A DNA stretch of 64,000 nucleotides from Actinosynnema sp040640215 (GCF_040640215.1 NZ_JBFABG010000008.1:186001-250000); one strand, 5' to 3'. Positions 35,083-44,514 are shown, numbered from the stretch's first letter. Notes: generated by a model not told the origin, from the letters alone. Made by a program: numbers and translations.

Positions 35083-35394
35083 GCAACTCTGCCACCTCCC
35101 CCGGCTATCGAGCGGACGCCACGGCCGGGGCCCAGAACCATTTTGAGCGCCGAACTGGCTGGCTATCGCGCTCAGCCGGGTATACGCGGACATCGGTCAC
35201 CGAGTTCGTCGGAGGCAGGCCCTCCCGACAACGGAACCGTCTCGCTTCCAGCGTAGGTCGAGTATGTAGCCAGTCCGCCGTAGCCCGTGCTACCGAGCCC
35301 TGACAATCGCCCTCAGACAAGGGTGCGCCAGTATTCGGAGCCTCACTGGCACGGTTGCCATCCGCCGCGATGTTGGCCAGCACGGCACAACGGC
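35083..35394. other. Intergenic region, no gene seen
   Basis: About 310 bases between the GyrI-like gene and the transposase remnant. No recognisable protein or RNA on either strand. Confidence 0.45.
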
Positions 35395-35880
35395 CGGCCG
35401 TGCTGCTCCGATCGAGGAAACCTGGCGCTACGGCATCAGACCACCGTCCTGGAACGCCAACTGGGCAACGCCCGTCCACAACTCCCTCCCGGCGACCAAA
35501 CGTTCGTCGCAGCACTGCCGCATGCACTCCCGATCGACGCACCTCGTCGACTCCGGTTATTCGCACGCCCGGAGACAGTTCCACGCCGGCGCAAGGACCT
35601 CCTCGACCGTCGGCATGCCGCCAAGTCCCCGGACCGACCACGGACCATTCACTCCACCCGGCTCCTGGTGCCGCGCCCACCGCAGGAGAACCCCGCCCGG
35701 GGGCACCGTGGCATCAAGGCATCGCCAACACCCGACCACTACAGCCGCTGCCGCACCCAGCCTCCGATCAAGCAGCGATCACCCGACTCAACATCCACTG
35801 ACGACAGCGACTGGGCGACATCTGAAGTTCGCACCTCGCCTCATCACCGCTGCGCCGACTGGTCGTTGATGGGATTCTGG
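35395..35880 (+). pseudogene. Integrase-core transposase remnant
   Basis: The plus strand reads NLALRHQTTVLERQLGNARP, then FVAALPHALPIDAPRRLRLF, RPETVPRRRKDLLDRRHAAK and NPARGHRGIKA. This is the N-terminal part of a common actinobacterial IS3-like/integrase-core transposase (normally LRHQLAVLERQ, RPDTVLRWHRDL, NPSWGYRRI). Frameshifts and substitutions (for example GHRGI for GYRRI) follow and the DDE core is gone. No terminal inverted repeats were found, so only a fossil of the element remains. Confidence 0.72.
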
Positions 35881-36433
35881 CAAAAGCCCATCGCCACGGT
35901 GCCGGTCGTTCGCCGACAGTCCATGTCCATGATCGTGAATGACTTTCACTCCTGGGTCAGTCGATCGACTGCACCCGCAATTCACCGACCACCAACCATC
36001 GACATCTCACACGCCTCCATCCAGAGACACGCACACATCACGCACGTCCCGTACCAGGTCGGCAAGAGGCACAGCAGCTTGCACTGGCCAGCCAGCAAAA
36101 GTCACAAACACCCCATCGGGTGGCCAGAAATTGGCACTACCACCGCGCTAACACGAACCCCGGCCGCGTACACGACTGCACCCCTGCGGCGCTGGATCAT
36201 GCCCGTCGAACTGACCCTCGTCCTGACAGCCACTGCCCCGGCAAGCTGGTTGCCAGCGGACTGGGTGGCGAGAATCAGGTTCGGTGGCGGCCTGATCGCC
36301 CTTCACTTCACCCGGCGGCGGAACCACCAGCCAGCTCCGCACCAACCTGACCCGGTTACCCTTCGTACTCGATGCGACGTGGCGGACCGGCGATGTGGCC
36401 GCCTGGCCGATGGGAGCACTCGGCCGTCCGCAG
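35881..36433. other. Intergenic region between transposase remnant and CRISPR leader
   Basis: About 550 bases with no recognisable gene. A stretch near 36180-36320 reads VELTLVLTATAPASWLPADW in one frame and may be another decayed coding fragment, but I cannot assign it. Confidence 0.4.
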
Positions 36434-36533
36434 GGTGCGCGTGCCACCGACCGGCGGCAGGCCGATTAAACGAAACCACGATGAACCGAATCAAAACCGG
36501 CACACCACGCTGTAAACTCACAGGTCAAAAAGG
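36434..36533 (+). promoter_or_regulatory. Probable leader/promoter of CRISPR array 1
   Basis: The 100 bases before the first repeat are AT-richer than the array. TGTAAACT starts at 36511, exactly 23 nt before the first repeat, matching TGTAAAAT at the same distance in array 2. This can serve as a -10 element or as part of the leader-repeat integration signal. Placing the leader at this end agrees with repeat decay at the opposite end of array 2. Confidence 0.55.
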
Positions 36534-38216
36534 GTCTTCCCCGCGCGAGCGGGGGTGGTCCGACCACACGAGCGGGCGCGTCACCCGGTCCGGCGTCTTC
36601 CCCGCGCGAGCGGGGGTGGTCCTGCGCGCGGTGCGCCCGACCCACCTCCGCACGTGGTCTTCCCCGCGCGAGCGGGGGTGGTCCGATTTGCGTCGACCGT
36701 CATCGAGGGCCAGGCGGGTCTTCCCCGCGCGAGCGGGGGTGGTCCCTCGATCGCCTCGGCGTAGGCGTCGCTGCGGGAGTCTTCCCCGCGCGAGCGGGGG
36801 TGGTCCCGAGACCCGAGCGGCCCGTCACCACACTGGTGGGTCTTCCCCGCGCGAGCGGGGGTGGTCCCGCTCCCGAACCCGCGTTGTAGTGCACGTAGTG
36901 GTCTTCCCCGCGCGAGCGGGGGTGGTCCCAACTCGACGGTGTTCGCCGACCTCACCGGGATGGGTCTTCCCCGCGCGAGCGGGGGTGGTCCTCGATCCGG
37001 AAACCGGGAAGCGACAGCGGACCAAGTCTTCCCCGCGCGAGCGGGGGTGGTCCCAGTGCGACGCCGAGGGGACAGACCCTCTCCTCGTCTTCCCCGCGCG
37101 AGCGGGGGTGGTCCCCAGCCCGTCAGCTCGTGAACCTCCGTGGCGGCGTCTTCCCCGCGCGAGCGGGGGTGGTCCAACCCGTCCACTTTGATCACGAACC
37201 AGACGAGGGTCTTCCCCGCGCGAGCGGGGGTGGTCCCCTCACCGCCACCCAGTTCGGGTTGCAGTGGTTGTCTTCCCCGCGCGAGCGGGGGTGGTCCTCG
37301 GTTCGCGCAGGGCATCTCGTACGGCTGGATGTCTTCCCCGCGCGAGCGGGGGTGGTCCCACCTCTGTGGTCGACCGACGAACTGCGGTCGAGTCTTCCCC
37401 GCGCGAGCGGGGGTGGTCCAACCTGCGAACCGCGTCGCGCGCTTCCGGCGTGGTCTTCCCCGCGCGAGCGGGGGTGGTCCCACGACGTTCATCACCGCGT
37501 CGTGGGCGGCTTCGTCTTCCCCGCGCGAGCGGGGGTGGTCCCAGCGATCCGAGGACGGTCGCGCCCGCCGTCGCCGTCTTCCCCGCGCGAGCGGGGGTGG
37601 TCCCGCGCGAGCGCCGTGGCGCGACCGCACGGGTACCGTCTTCCCCGCGCGAGCGGGGGTGGTCCGTTTGGTGAGATCCTCACGTCGCCGGAGCGACGGT
37701 CTTCCCCGCGCGAGCGGGGGTGGTCCACCCCCCGGTTGAAGTGTGCGATAAGCAAGGTTGTCTTCCCCGCGCGAGCGGGGGTGGTCCCATCAGCACCACG
37801 CAGCTCGACGCGATCGTCCAGTCTTCCCCGCGCGAGCGGGGGTGGTCCCATCCTGCCGTGGCGGCGAAACCGCCAGGCCGAGTCTTCCCCGCGCGAGCGG
37901 GGGTGGTCCTACCTCGCCGCCGCCGGCCGCGAGCTCCGTCCCGGTCTTCCCCGCGCGAGCGGGGGTGGTCCACCCCCCGGTTGAAGTGTGCGATAAGCAA
38001 GGTTGTCTTCCCCGCGCGAGCGGGGGTGGTCCCATCAGCACCACGCAGCTCGACGCGATCGTCCAGTCTTCCCCGCGCGAGCGGGGGTGGTCCCATCCTG
38101 CCGTGGCGGCGAAACCGCCAGGCCGAGTCTTCCCCGCGCGAGCGGGGGTGGTCCTACCTCGCCGCCGCCGGCCGCGAGCTCCGTCCCGGTCTTCCCCGCG
38201 CGAGCGGGGGTGGTCC
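36534..38216 (+). CRISPR. Type I-E CRISPR array 1: 28 repeats, 27 spacers
   Basis: A 28-nt repeat begins GTCTTCCCCGCGCGAGCGGG and ends GGTGGTCC. It repeats with a period of 61-63 nt, giving mostly 33-34-nt spacers, from 36534 to the last perfect copy at 38189-38216. The inner CCCCGC-GCGA-GCGGGG forms the 6-bp hairpin that Cas6e recognises. Of 27 spacers only 23 are distinct, because the four after the repeats at 37699, 37760, 37821 and 37882 recur after those at 37944, 38005, 38066 and 38127. The orientation is inferred from the hairpin/flank layout of I-E repeats and the position of the leader. Spacer targets were not searched. Confidence 0.98.
37699..38188 (+). repeat. Tandem duplication of a 245-bp, four-spacer block within array 1
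   Basis: Two adjacent 245-bp copies (37699-37943 and 37944-38188) carry the same four repeats and four spacers in the same order; the first spacer begins ACCCCCCGGTTGAAGTGTGC in both. I saw no difference between copies, so the event is recent. It lies at the leader-distal end. Confidence 0.95.
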
Positions 38217-38273
38217 GTGTTCTCGTCTTCCTGCGGGCGGAGCTGGGGTGTCGGTTCGTTGGTGGTGTGGTGA

Positions 38274-38633
38274 TCAGCGTTTGCCGTAACGGCGTCGGCG
38301 GGCCGCTGTGCTCCAGTTGCGGGTGCTGGGGGTTTGTGCGGTGTCGTCGGTTTCGTCGGGGTCTGCCGGTCGGAGCATGAGTTGGACGCCGTCGTAGTCG
38401 ACGGGTTGCCAGTTGTGGTGGTGGACTTTGAAGTCCAACCCTTGTTCGTTGTCGGCGCGGAAGACCATGATCGCTCGTCCGGACTTGACCATGTCGAGGA
38501 CCCTGACCCACATCAGGTTGCGCACGCGGGTGCTGACTTTGCCGACGAAGACCCCTGGGGAAATTTCGAGCAGCCAGCGAGTGAGGTGGCCGCGCAGGCC
38601 GACGGGGCAGGCAGCCACGACGATGACTGTCAC
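38274..38633 (-). CDS. cas2: Cas2 (type I-E) adaptation endonuclease-like subunit
   Basis: A 119-residue Cas2e. It begins with MTVIVVAACPVGLRGHLTRW, the I-E-specific N-terminus, followed by LEISPGVFVGKVSTRVRNLM. Cas2 is the central dimer bridging two Cas1 dimers in the spacer integrase. Its GTG start overlaps the cas1 stop by four bases. The C-terminal 25 residues are a basic extension (RNWSTAARRRRYGKR). It is the last cas gene; only 57 bases separate its stop from the end of array 1, which is transcribed toward it. Confidence 0.95.
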   Translation of the reverse strand: MTVIVVAACPVGLRGHLTRWLLEISPGVFVGKVSTRVRNLMWVRVLDMVKSGRAIMVFRADNEQGLDFKVHHHNWQPVDYDGVQLMLRPADPDETDDTAQTPSTRNWSTAARRRRYGKR

Positions 38634-39610
38634 AGGTCGTCCTCATCGTCGTAGTAGTTGGTGCCACCGGCGACAGCACGGCCGTTGTCGTCCCAGAGCA
38701 TGACGACGTTGCGGGCTTCGTAGTCGGGGTCCTCGAAAGCCTCCGGTCCGTACTCGACCAAGCCGTCGTCCTCCTGGAGCAGGGTTTTGACGTCGCGGAC
38801 GCAGGTTTCGAGGAAGGCACCGTCGCGCATGCGGTCGCGGACGGCACGGCGGGTTTCGGTGCCGATGTCGGCGACTTCACGAGAGGCGACGTCGAAGGCG
38901 ACGGGGATGGTGATCTCGGCCTTGTAGAGGTCGGCGATGTCGTAGACGAAGGACCGCACGTGTCCGGTGTGGACGAAGCCGAGGCCGGGTGCGCAGCCGA
39001 GGGCGACGATGACGGCGTGCACGACACCGTAGAGGCTGGTGTTGGCCGCGGAGAGGGCCTTGTTGACCGGGGTGCCGGAGTCGAAGTCGGTGACGTCGTA
39101 GTCGCGGCGCTGCCACTCCACGCCGGTGCGTTTGGCGTGCTCGCGGTACAGCCGCCGCACGCGGGCACCTTCACGGCCGCGCAGTTGCTGCATGGTCAGG
39201 CCGTCGGTGTCCTCACCGGGGAAGCGCATCGCGTACATCTGCCGTGCCACGCGCAGCCGCGTGCGGGTGTTGGACACGAGGTTGGCCTGGGCTTCCAGCA
39301 GCCGGGAAGAAGCCGCCAGGGTGCGGCCGTGGGCGTAGTAGCGCACGCCGCGCTCACCGACCCACACGGCGGTGGAGCCGCTTTCGGCCAGCAGCACCAT
39401 GGCCTGTTGGGTGACGTTGGTGCCCGGCCCCAGCAGGAGTGCGCCGAGGGTTGCGGCGGGGATGTGGACGGTGCCACGTTTGTCGGTGGCGGTGATCGCG
39501 TTGTCGTCACGGTTGACGACGCAGTGTTCCAGGTACAGGAACGACAGTCGGTCCTGGGCGCGGACGAGCTGGGACAGCGGGACCGGCTTGGCACCGGGGA
39601 TGTCTGGCAC
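38630..39610 (-). CDS. cas1: Cas1 (type I-E) integrase
   Basis: A 326-residue Cas1e, the metal-dependent integrase that inserts prespacers at the leader end. Catalytic residues appear as Glu in LRGREGARVRRLYREH, His in GLGFVHTGHVRSFVYDI and the downstream Asp in YDIADLYK. The N-terminal beta domain (DRLSFLYLEHCVVNRDDNAI) is typical. The last residues are acidic (YYDDEDDL). It follows cas6e by 23 bases and overlaps cas2. Confidence 0.97.
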   Translation of the reverse strand: MPDIPGAKPVPLSQLVRAQDRLSFLYLEHCVVNRDDNAITATDKRGTVHIPAATLGALLLGPGTNVTQQAMVLLAESGSTAVWVGERGVRYYAHGRTLAASSRLLEAQANLVSNTRTRLRVARQMYAMRFPGEDTDGLTMQQLRGREGARVRRLYREHAKRTGVEWQRRDYDVTDFDSGTPVNKALSAANTSLYGVVHAVIVALGCAPGLGFVHTGHVRSFVYDIADLYKAEITIPVAFDVASREVADIGTETRRAVRDRMRDGAFLETCVRDVKTLLQEDDGLVEYGPEAFEDPDYEARNVVMLWDDNGRAVAGGTNYYDDEDDL

Positions 39611-39633
39611 GGAGCTCCTCGGGCACAGGTGCC

Positions 39634-40299
39634 TCAGACGCGGCGGACGGGGGCGAGGGTGAGCAGGCCGCAGCCGTAACCCTTGGCCGGGCCGATGCCG
39701 TTGACCAGGCCGGCGCGCAGCAGGTCGGCGTCGAGGACTTCCAGGTGTCCTTCGAACACCGCGGTGGACAAGGTGACGTCGGTGCCCTGGCGTTTGAACG
39801 TCACGTGCTCGCGCCCGTGCACCGCGACATCGGGTTCCTTGTGCTCACCGGTGACCACGGTGAAGCCGTGGCGTTCGGCGCGATCGAGCAGCCAGCCGGT
39901 CTGTTGGGCGACGGTGACGTGCCCGAAGCGCTGCGATCGGGTCGAGTCGGCGTTCTTGCGGCGGTTGCCGACCGGGTTGGCCCGGAGTCGGAAAGCCCAC
40001 TGCCGGCCGACTTCGATCCGGTCGAGCAGGGCTTGGTAGTCGCGGGTGTCCCAGGTGTGGGTGGTGGGCCAGCCGACCTGCTCGACCAGGTGGGTCAGGT
40101 CGGGGCGGTGTGGTCCGACCAGGTAGAGCAGGACCTGGTGCTGATTGCGGTCCACGCGCCACAGCACCCGCCCGTCGGTCGGGGTGGGCGCGCTGGGCGG
40201 GAAGGCTGCCATGACCGCGGCGTGCAGCTTCTGCGGTGAGGCGAGCAGTGAGCGGGCTGCGCGGCGGGCTGCGTTGATCTCGAAACGGGTCAGGTACAT
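39634..40299 (-). CDS. cas6e: Cas6e crRNA-processing endonuclease
   Basis: A 221-residue Cas6e (CasE/Cse3). MYLTRFEINAARRAARSLL is the conserved N-terminus with the Arg-containing start, FPPSAPTPTDGRVLWRVDRN carries the first RAMP fold, and NGIGPAKGYGCGLLTLAPV is the Gly-rich loop of the second. It cleaves pre-crRNA 3' of the repeat hairpin and stays bound in Cascade. Its ATG shares one base with the cas5 stop (TGATG). Confidence 0.94.
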   Translation of the reverse strand: MYLTRFEINAARRAARSLLASPQKLHAAVMAAFPPSAPTPTDGRVLWRVDRNQHQVLLYLVGPHRPDLTHLVEQVGWPTTHTWDTRDYQALLDRIEVGRQWAFRLRANPVGNRRKNADSTRSQRFGHVTVAQQTGWLLDRAERHGFTVVTGEHKEPDVAVHGREHVTFKRQGTDVTLSTAVFEGHLEVLDADLLRAGLVNGIGPAKGYGCGLLTLAPVRRV

Positions 40300-41033
40300 C
40301 AGGCGATTCCCTCGAAGGCCGCCATGGGGTCGAACGGGTCCGCGGCGAAGGGTGGCGTGGTCGCGTCCTGCGGTGCGCGGTAGCCGGGGTTGGGCACCGC
40401 GAAGGGGTAGCGGTGGATCGAGCGCCACCCGTAGCGGCGTTCGCGCGGGTCGAAGCTGATCGGCTCGTCGCGCACGAGTTCCGCGTCCGGTTCGCCCGGC
40501 GGGCAGTCCAGCACGATGTCGAGTTCCTTGGTCGGGGCTTGATGGCGGCGCTGCACGGTGGGTGAGGCCAGCCACGGGTGCCGCTCCAGGCGCTCGCGCG
40601 TGGAGCCATCGGCCAGTCCGTGCAGCAGCCGCCCTGCGGGAGGGCATGATCGGCGTCCCAGGAACAGGGGGAACACCGGCGACCGCAGCGCCTGTTCCAG
40701 GCTTTCCAGCAGTGCCGGTTCGCCTTCGACGGCCGCAGCGAACACGGCGTCGGCGAGGTAGAAGCGGTAGGACAGCGGCATCGAGGCGGACCCGTCGCGG
40801 GTGCGGGCGGTCTGGAAATCGCGTTCCAGTTGTCCCGGCTGGTCGATGCGGACGCCGATGCGCAGGTCGAGCAGTTCCTCCAGCGGGTCGGTGCGACGAC
40901 GGCCCTGGGCGGCGGCCAACAGGCCGAGAACACCGCTGCGACTGGGGACGCGGTCGGTGTTGCGGCGCACGAAGCGACTGCTGGTGCCCCAGGATTGCAA
41001 CGGGGCACCCAGCCGCAGCAGCAAAGTGGTCAC
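40299..41033 (-). CDS. cas5e: Cas5e Cascade subunit
   Basis: A 244-residue Cas5e (CasD). MTTLLLRLGAPLQSWGTSSR is the family N-terminus, and RNTDRVPSRSGVLGLLAAAQ follows as in all Cas5e. It caps the 5' handle of crRNA in Cascade. The GTG start overlaps the cas7 stop by four bases. The Cas5e thumb and C-terminus (ISFDPRERRYGWRSIHRYPF) are present. Confidence 0.95.
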   Translation of the reverse strand: MTTLLLRLGAPLQSWGTSSRFVRRNTDRVPSRSGVLGLLAAAQGRRRTDPLEELLDLRIGVRIDQPGQLERDFQTARTRDGSASMPLSYRFYLADAVFAAAVEGEPALLESLEQALRSPVFPLFLGRRSCPPAGRLLHGLADGSTRERLERHPWLASPTVQRRHQAPTKELDIVLDCPPGEPDAELVRDEPISFDPRERRYGWRSIHRYPFAVPNPGYRAPQDATTPPFAADPFDPMAAFEGIA

Positions 41034-42169
41034 GCCTGCTCCGCGAGCCGCTCGGCCACCAGGGTGCCCACCTCACGCACGGTCGGGTCGAACGTGCTGC
41101 GCCGCGCCAGTTCGGCCAGCGGAGCCACCTTCTTCTCCCCCACCCCGAACACCCAGGCGTCCACCGGCTGCTCGTCGAACGCCTCGTGCAGTTCCCGGGC
41201 GTGCTCGGCCAGCCGGCCGATCGCGGTCACCACCCGTCCGCCGTCGGTGTCGTCGGGCACGACTTCCTCGAACGCCCCCACCAGGTTGATCGACTGCGTC
41301 TTGCGAACCACGACCAGGACCGCGTCGGGCAGGGTGCGGTTGGCGAAGGTGTTCTGCTTGCCGGTGGGCATGCTGGACACGAACGCCCGCACGAATGCCT
41401 CCACCGCCCGCCGCGTGGCTTCGGCGTCGCCGAGGTTGTCGTGCAACCGGTCGACGTCGACGGTGGCGTAGCGGTACAGGGTGGAGGAGTTGAACTCGAT
41501 CGTGCCGATCATCCCAGCCCCGGCGTCCTCCTCCTCGTCCGCCTTCTTGTGGTCGTCGACCGCGGTGAAGTAGTCGTACTCGTTGTCCACCGCGTGCACG
41601 CTCAGCGCGTGGGCTACCTGGCAGGCGGCGTCGACGTTGAGGTCGGTGGCGTCGGCCACCATGCGCCCGAACAACGCCACGTCCACCGAATGCGCCTGGT
41701 CGGCCCGTGCCCGCGCCTCGGTCTTGGCGATTTCCGGCTTGCCCTCACCGGCCACGTCGGCGGCGTGGACCGCCAACTCGGCCAAGTTCTGGATCTGTCG
41801 GTTGCTCAAGAACAGCAGGTAGCCCGATTCCGGCAGGGCCTCCTTCTTGCGCGCCGGGCTGATCTTGATACCGGCCGCGGTGAGCACCGCCTCGGCCAGC
41901 TCCGCCGACCGCTGCGCCAGCTCCGGGCGCTGCCGGGTGATTTCCTCGCCCACGAGCTCCACCACCCGCTTGGTGCGCACCCCCAGCTCGGAGGGGTCGA
42001 GCAGTTGCTCGAAGGAGTCCCGGGTGGCGCGCTTCCAGGACTGGCTGGACACCCGCGCCCGCCGTCGCCCGCCGTAGACGGCGGTCTTGGGGCTACCGGT
42101 GTCGTCGCGGTTGATGTTGCTCGGCGGCACGGTCTGGACGACGTGGACGTCGACGATGGTGCGAGACAT
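41030..42169 (-). CDS. cas7e: Cas7e Cascade backbone subunit
   Basis: A 379-residue Cas7e (CasC/Cse4), six copies of which coat the crRNA. The N-terminus VDVHVVQTVPPSNINRDDTG and PKTAVYGGRRRARVSSQSWK match the family almost exactly; AFVRAFVSSMPTGKQNTFAN is the conserved distal segment. The ATG at 42167-42169 has AAGGA about seven nt upstream, preferred over a TTG two codons earlier. There is a 30-base gap from cse2. Confidence 0.96.
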   Translation of the reverse strand: MSRTIVDVHVVQTVPPSNINRDDTGSPKTAVYGGRRRARVSSQSWKRATRDSFEQLLDPSELGVRTKRVVELVGEEITRQRPELAQRSAELAEAVLTAAGIKISPARKKEALPESGYLLFLSNRQIQNLAELAVHAADVAGEGKPEIAKTEARARADQAHSVDVALFGRMVADATDLNVDAACQVAHALSVHAVDNEYDYFTAVDDHKKADEEEDAGAGMIGTIEFNSSTLYRYATVDVDRLHDNLGDAEATRRAVEAFVRAFVSSMPTGKQNTFANRTLPDAVLVVVRKTQSINLVGAFEEVVPDDTDGGRVVTAIGRLAEHARELHEAFDEQPVDAWVFGVGEKKVAPLAELARRSTFDPTVREVGTLVAERLAEQA

Positions 42170-42199
42170 GGACAAGTCCTTCGGAACTGGAGGTGGGGG

Positions 42200-42865
42200 T
42201 CAGCGGGAGTCGGTTGCCGGGCCGGCGGCGGTGTGAGCGGCGGTGGCGTCGTCGACGGGAGCGGGGACGCGGTAGAACTCGCGGCCCCAGCGCAGGCGCA
42301 CGATCGACGGGCCTCCACGGCGTTGCCATCGGGTCAGCTCGTCGGCCAGCAGAGCGTAGTCCAGAGGGATTCCCTTGTTGCGCAGCAGTTGTGCCATACC
42401 GCGCAGGTGGTGCACGAGTTCCTCCAAGCTCTGCGCGGTTCCCAATGCCTGGAACCGGCGCAGCACCGGTGGCACGAGCGTGCCGAAGTCCTCCGGGTGC
42501 AGCAACCGCACCGCTCGACCCAGGCCGTAGCCGCGTTGGTGCATCCGCTTGCGCTGCGATTGCTGGTGCGCCGCGTACAGGGTCATCGCCACGTGCGCGG
42601 CGGTCTCCGCCGGAGTCGGTTCGTCGCCGGCCGCAGGGCCCGCGAACTTCTCCGACACGGTGTACTGGAGGATCTCGTTCACGCTGCCCACGGGCTTGCC
42701 CACACCGCGCCGCAGCCGCGCCAACCCGGCCACGGCGTCGGACCGGTTGGCGAGCACGCCTTCCTGCAACGGCAGGATTCTGGCGTGGACCTCGGCACCG
42801 ACCTCGGTCAGCTCGGCCCACTTCGGCTGCTTCGACGCAGCCGCCCGTTCCTGCGCGACGGTCAC
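42200..42865 (-). CDS. cse2: Cse2 (CasB, Cas11e) Cascade small subunit
   Basis: A 221-residue, mostly helical Cse2, present as a dimer along the Cascade belly and stabilising the R-loop. ARLRRGVGKPVGSVNEILQY and GYGLGRAVRLLHPEDFGTLV match the family. I chose the GTG at 42863-42865, which forms a GTGA overlap with the cse1 stop. Much longer readings of this frame run into cse1 and are not real. Confidence 0.92.
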   Translation of the reverse strand: MTVAQERAAASKQPKWAELTEVGAEVHARILPLQEGVLANRSDAVAGLARLRRGVGKPVGSVNEILQYTVSEKFAGPAAGDEPTPAETAAHVAMTLYAAHQQSQRKRMHQRGYGLGRAVRLLHPEDFGTLVPPVLRRFQALGTAQSLEELVHHLRGMAQLLRNKGIPLDYALLADELTRWQRRGGPSIVRLRWGREFYRVPAPVDDATAAHTAAGPATDSR

Positions 42866-44514
42866 GACGCCACCTTGTCCTTTTCGGTGTCGGTCTGATC
42901 GGTTTCGGGGTATGCGTAGGGAAGCGCGTTGCGCAGCGCGGTGCGGAACCACCGGTCGGCGTGGGCCGAGGTGATCAGCCGGCCACCCACGACCCGGCCC
43001 GACCACGCCTTCATTGGAGCCTGCCGCAGCAGGTCCGCCCCCAGTGTCCGGACAGCTCGGTCGGCGGTGCTGTGCCATTCGGTCGCGGCGGCCTCCGGGT
43101 CGGTGGCCGGGCGCAGGTCGCGCAGCCACGTGCGGAACAGCGGGTCGAACTCGGCGTAGGCCGATTCGATGGCCCGCGCCCGAGGCGCTTCCTTCTCGAA
43201 CTTGCCCGCACCTGCCGCCGTGGCGATGTTCTCGGCGAGCCTGCCCAGCGCCTGTGCCGCGTTTTCCGCGGCACGAACGCTGGTCACCGCCGTCTTCGCC
43301 AGTTGTGCGTCCTGCACGCGCAGCAGCACCGCCCGCATCGACAGCACGTCGTCGACGATGTCCGTGGTGGTCGCGCTCTGGGAACCGTAGGTCATGCCGA
43401 TGGTGTGCAAGCGCACGGGGAAGTCACCGCCGATGACCTCCTCGACCTCGGCGATCCATTCCAGTACCCGTGGTGCCAGAAATGGGGCGGCTTCCCCGTC
43501 CTGGGCGCGTTCCGCGCCGGGCAGCATCGCCTGCAGCCCTCGCCAGACCGCTTTCTGCGGATCGTGTTCGCGCGGCATGTAGACCTGGGCCCGGCGTAGC
43601 TTCTTCTCCTGCGCCTTGCTGCGACGCCACCCGGTGTGCGGTTCGAAGTCGTGCTTGTCCTGCGGTGTGATGCGATCACCGTTGCAGATCAGCACGCGGG
43701 TCACCCGCTCACCGTCGCGGACCAGGCGCAGGCGTCGGCTCTGCCACGTGTAGAGGTCGACCGGGCCCGCCGGACGTCCGGCGGGCGCGTCTTCGTGAGG
43801 GCCCAGAGGGTCGCGTTCCCACGGTGGCAGGTCCGACGAGGACCGTTGCAGCACTCCTGCCCGCGAGGGGATCAGATTCAGCAGCAGGGTGTCGCGCAAC
43901 GTCCGCCCCTCGGGCAGGACACCACCCAGGTAGCCGGCCCACCCGGTGCCGATCGGGTAACCCTTGCCGCTCTTGACCCGGTCGTCACCCATCGCGCCGG
44001 ACTTGATCCCGGACGGGTCGAAGGCATGGCAGTGCACGACCCAGCGGGCGGCCTCGGCGAACGACAACGACACCTCCCCACCCAGTCGGGTGGTGAAGAA
44101 CGGGTGACCGTTGGGCATGTCGGCGATCAGCTTGTTCAGCTCCGCCACCTCGCCCTTCTGCGTGCGCAAACCGGCGACCTGGAGGAACGGGGTTCGTTCG
44201 TGGAACAGGTCGAACCGCGCGCGATGGCGGTCCAGGTAGGCGCGCACGTCCCGGTGGGGAAGCTCGTCCCGCAGCCACATCTGTTCCCAGTCGTCCAGGT
44301 CCCTCGGCCCGTCGACCGCGCCGTGCAGCACGGCCAGCAGCAGCCGCGTCAACGCGAACACCTGGGTCGGCACGTCACCGACCAACCCGGTCAGCGTGTG
44401 GGCCCGTTCGAACACCTCGGCCAACGACAACTCGACAGGATGGCCGTCCACCGTACGTGCGGTCAGCCACGGCTGGTCGATCAGGTCGAACGGCCTCGGC
44501 TCATCGTTTTTCAT
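42862..44514 (-). CDS. cse1: Cse1 (CasA, Cas8e) Cascade large subunit
   Basis: A 550-residue Cas8e, which recognises the PAM and recruits Cas3. FDLIDQPWLTARTVDGHPVE is the canonical N-terminus (I..PW..V) and FDLFHERTPFLQVAGLRTQK includes the L1 region; the C-terminal four-helix bundle starts near AVLLRVQDAQLAKTAVTSVR. It overlaps the end of cas3 by 14 bases. Confidence 0.95.
   Translation of the reverse strand: MKNDEPRPFDLIDQPWLTARTVDGHPVELSLAEVFERAHTLTGLVGDVPTQVFALTRLLLAVLHGAVDGPRDLDDWEQMWLRDELPHRDVRAYLDRHRARFDLFHERTPFLQVAGLRTQKGEVAELNKLIADMPNGHPFFTTRLGGEVSLSFAEAARWVVHCHAFDPSGIKSGAMGDDRVKSGKGYPIGTGWAGYLGGVLPEGRTLRDTLLLNLIPSRAGVLQRSSSDLPPWERDPLGPHEDAPAGRPAGPVDLYTWQSRRLRLVRDGERVTRVLICNGDRITPQDKHDFEPHTGWRRSKAQEKKLRRAQVYMPREHDPQKAVWRGLQAMLPGAERAQDGEAAPFLAPRVLEWIAEVEEVIGGDFPVRLHTIGMTYGSQSATTTDIVDDVLSMRAVLLRVQDAQLAKTAVTSVRAAENAAQALGRLAENIATAAGAGKFEKEAPRARAIESAYAEFDPLFRTWLRDLRPATDPEAAATEWHSTADRAVRTLGADLLRQAPMKAWSGRVVGGRLITSAHADRWFRTALRNALPYAYPETDQTDTEKDKVAS

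Noticed and set aside
35287..37191. Long open frames crossing CRISPR array 1 on both strands (up to about 630 residues)
   Set aside because: They arise because the GC-rich repeat has no stop codons; translations are repeated PRERGWS/ARAGVV/PPLARGR blocks, the echo of the 28-nt repeat, not proteins.
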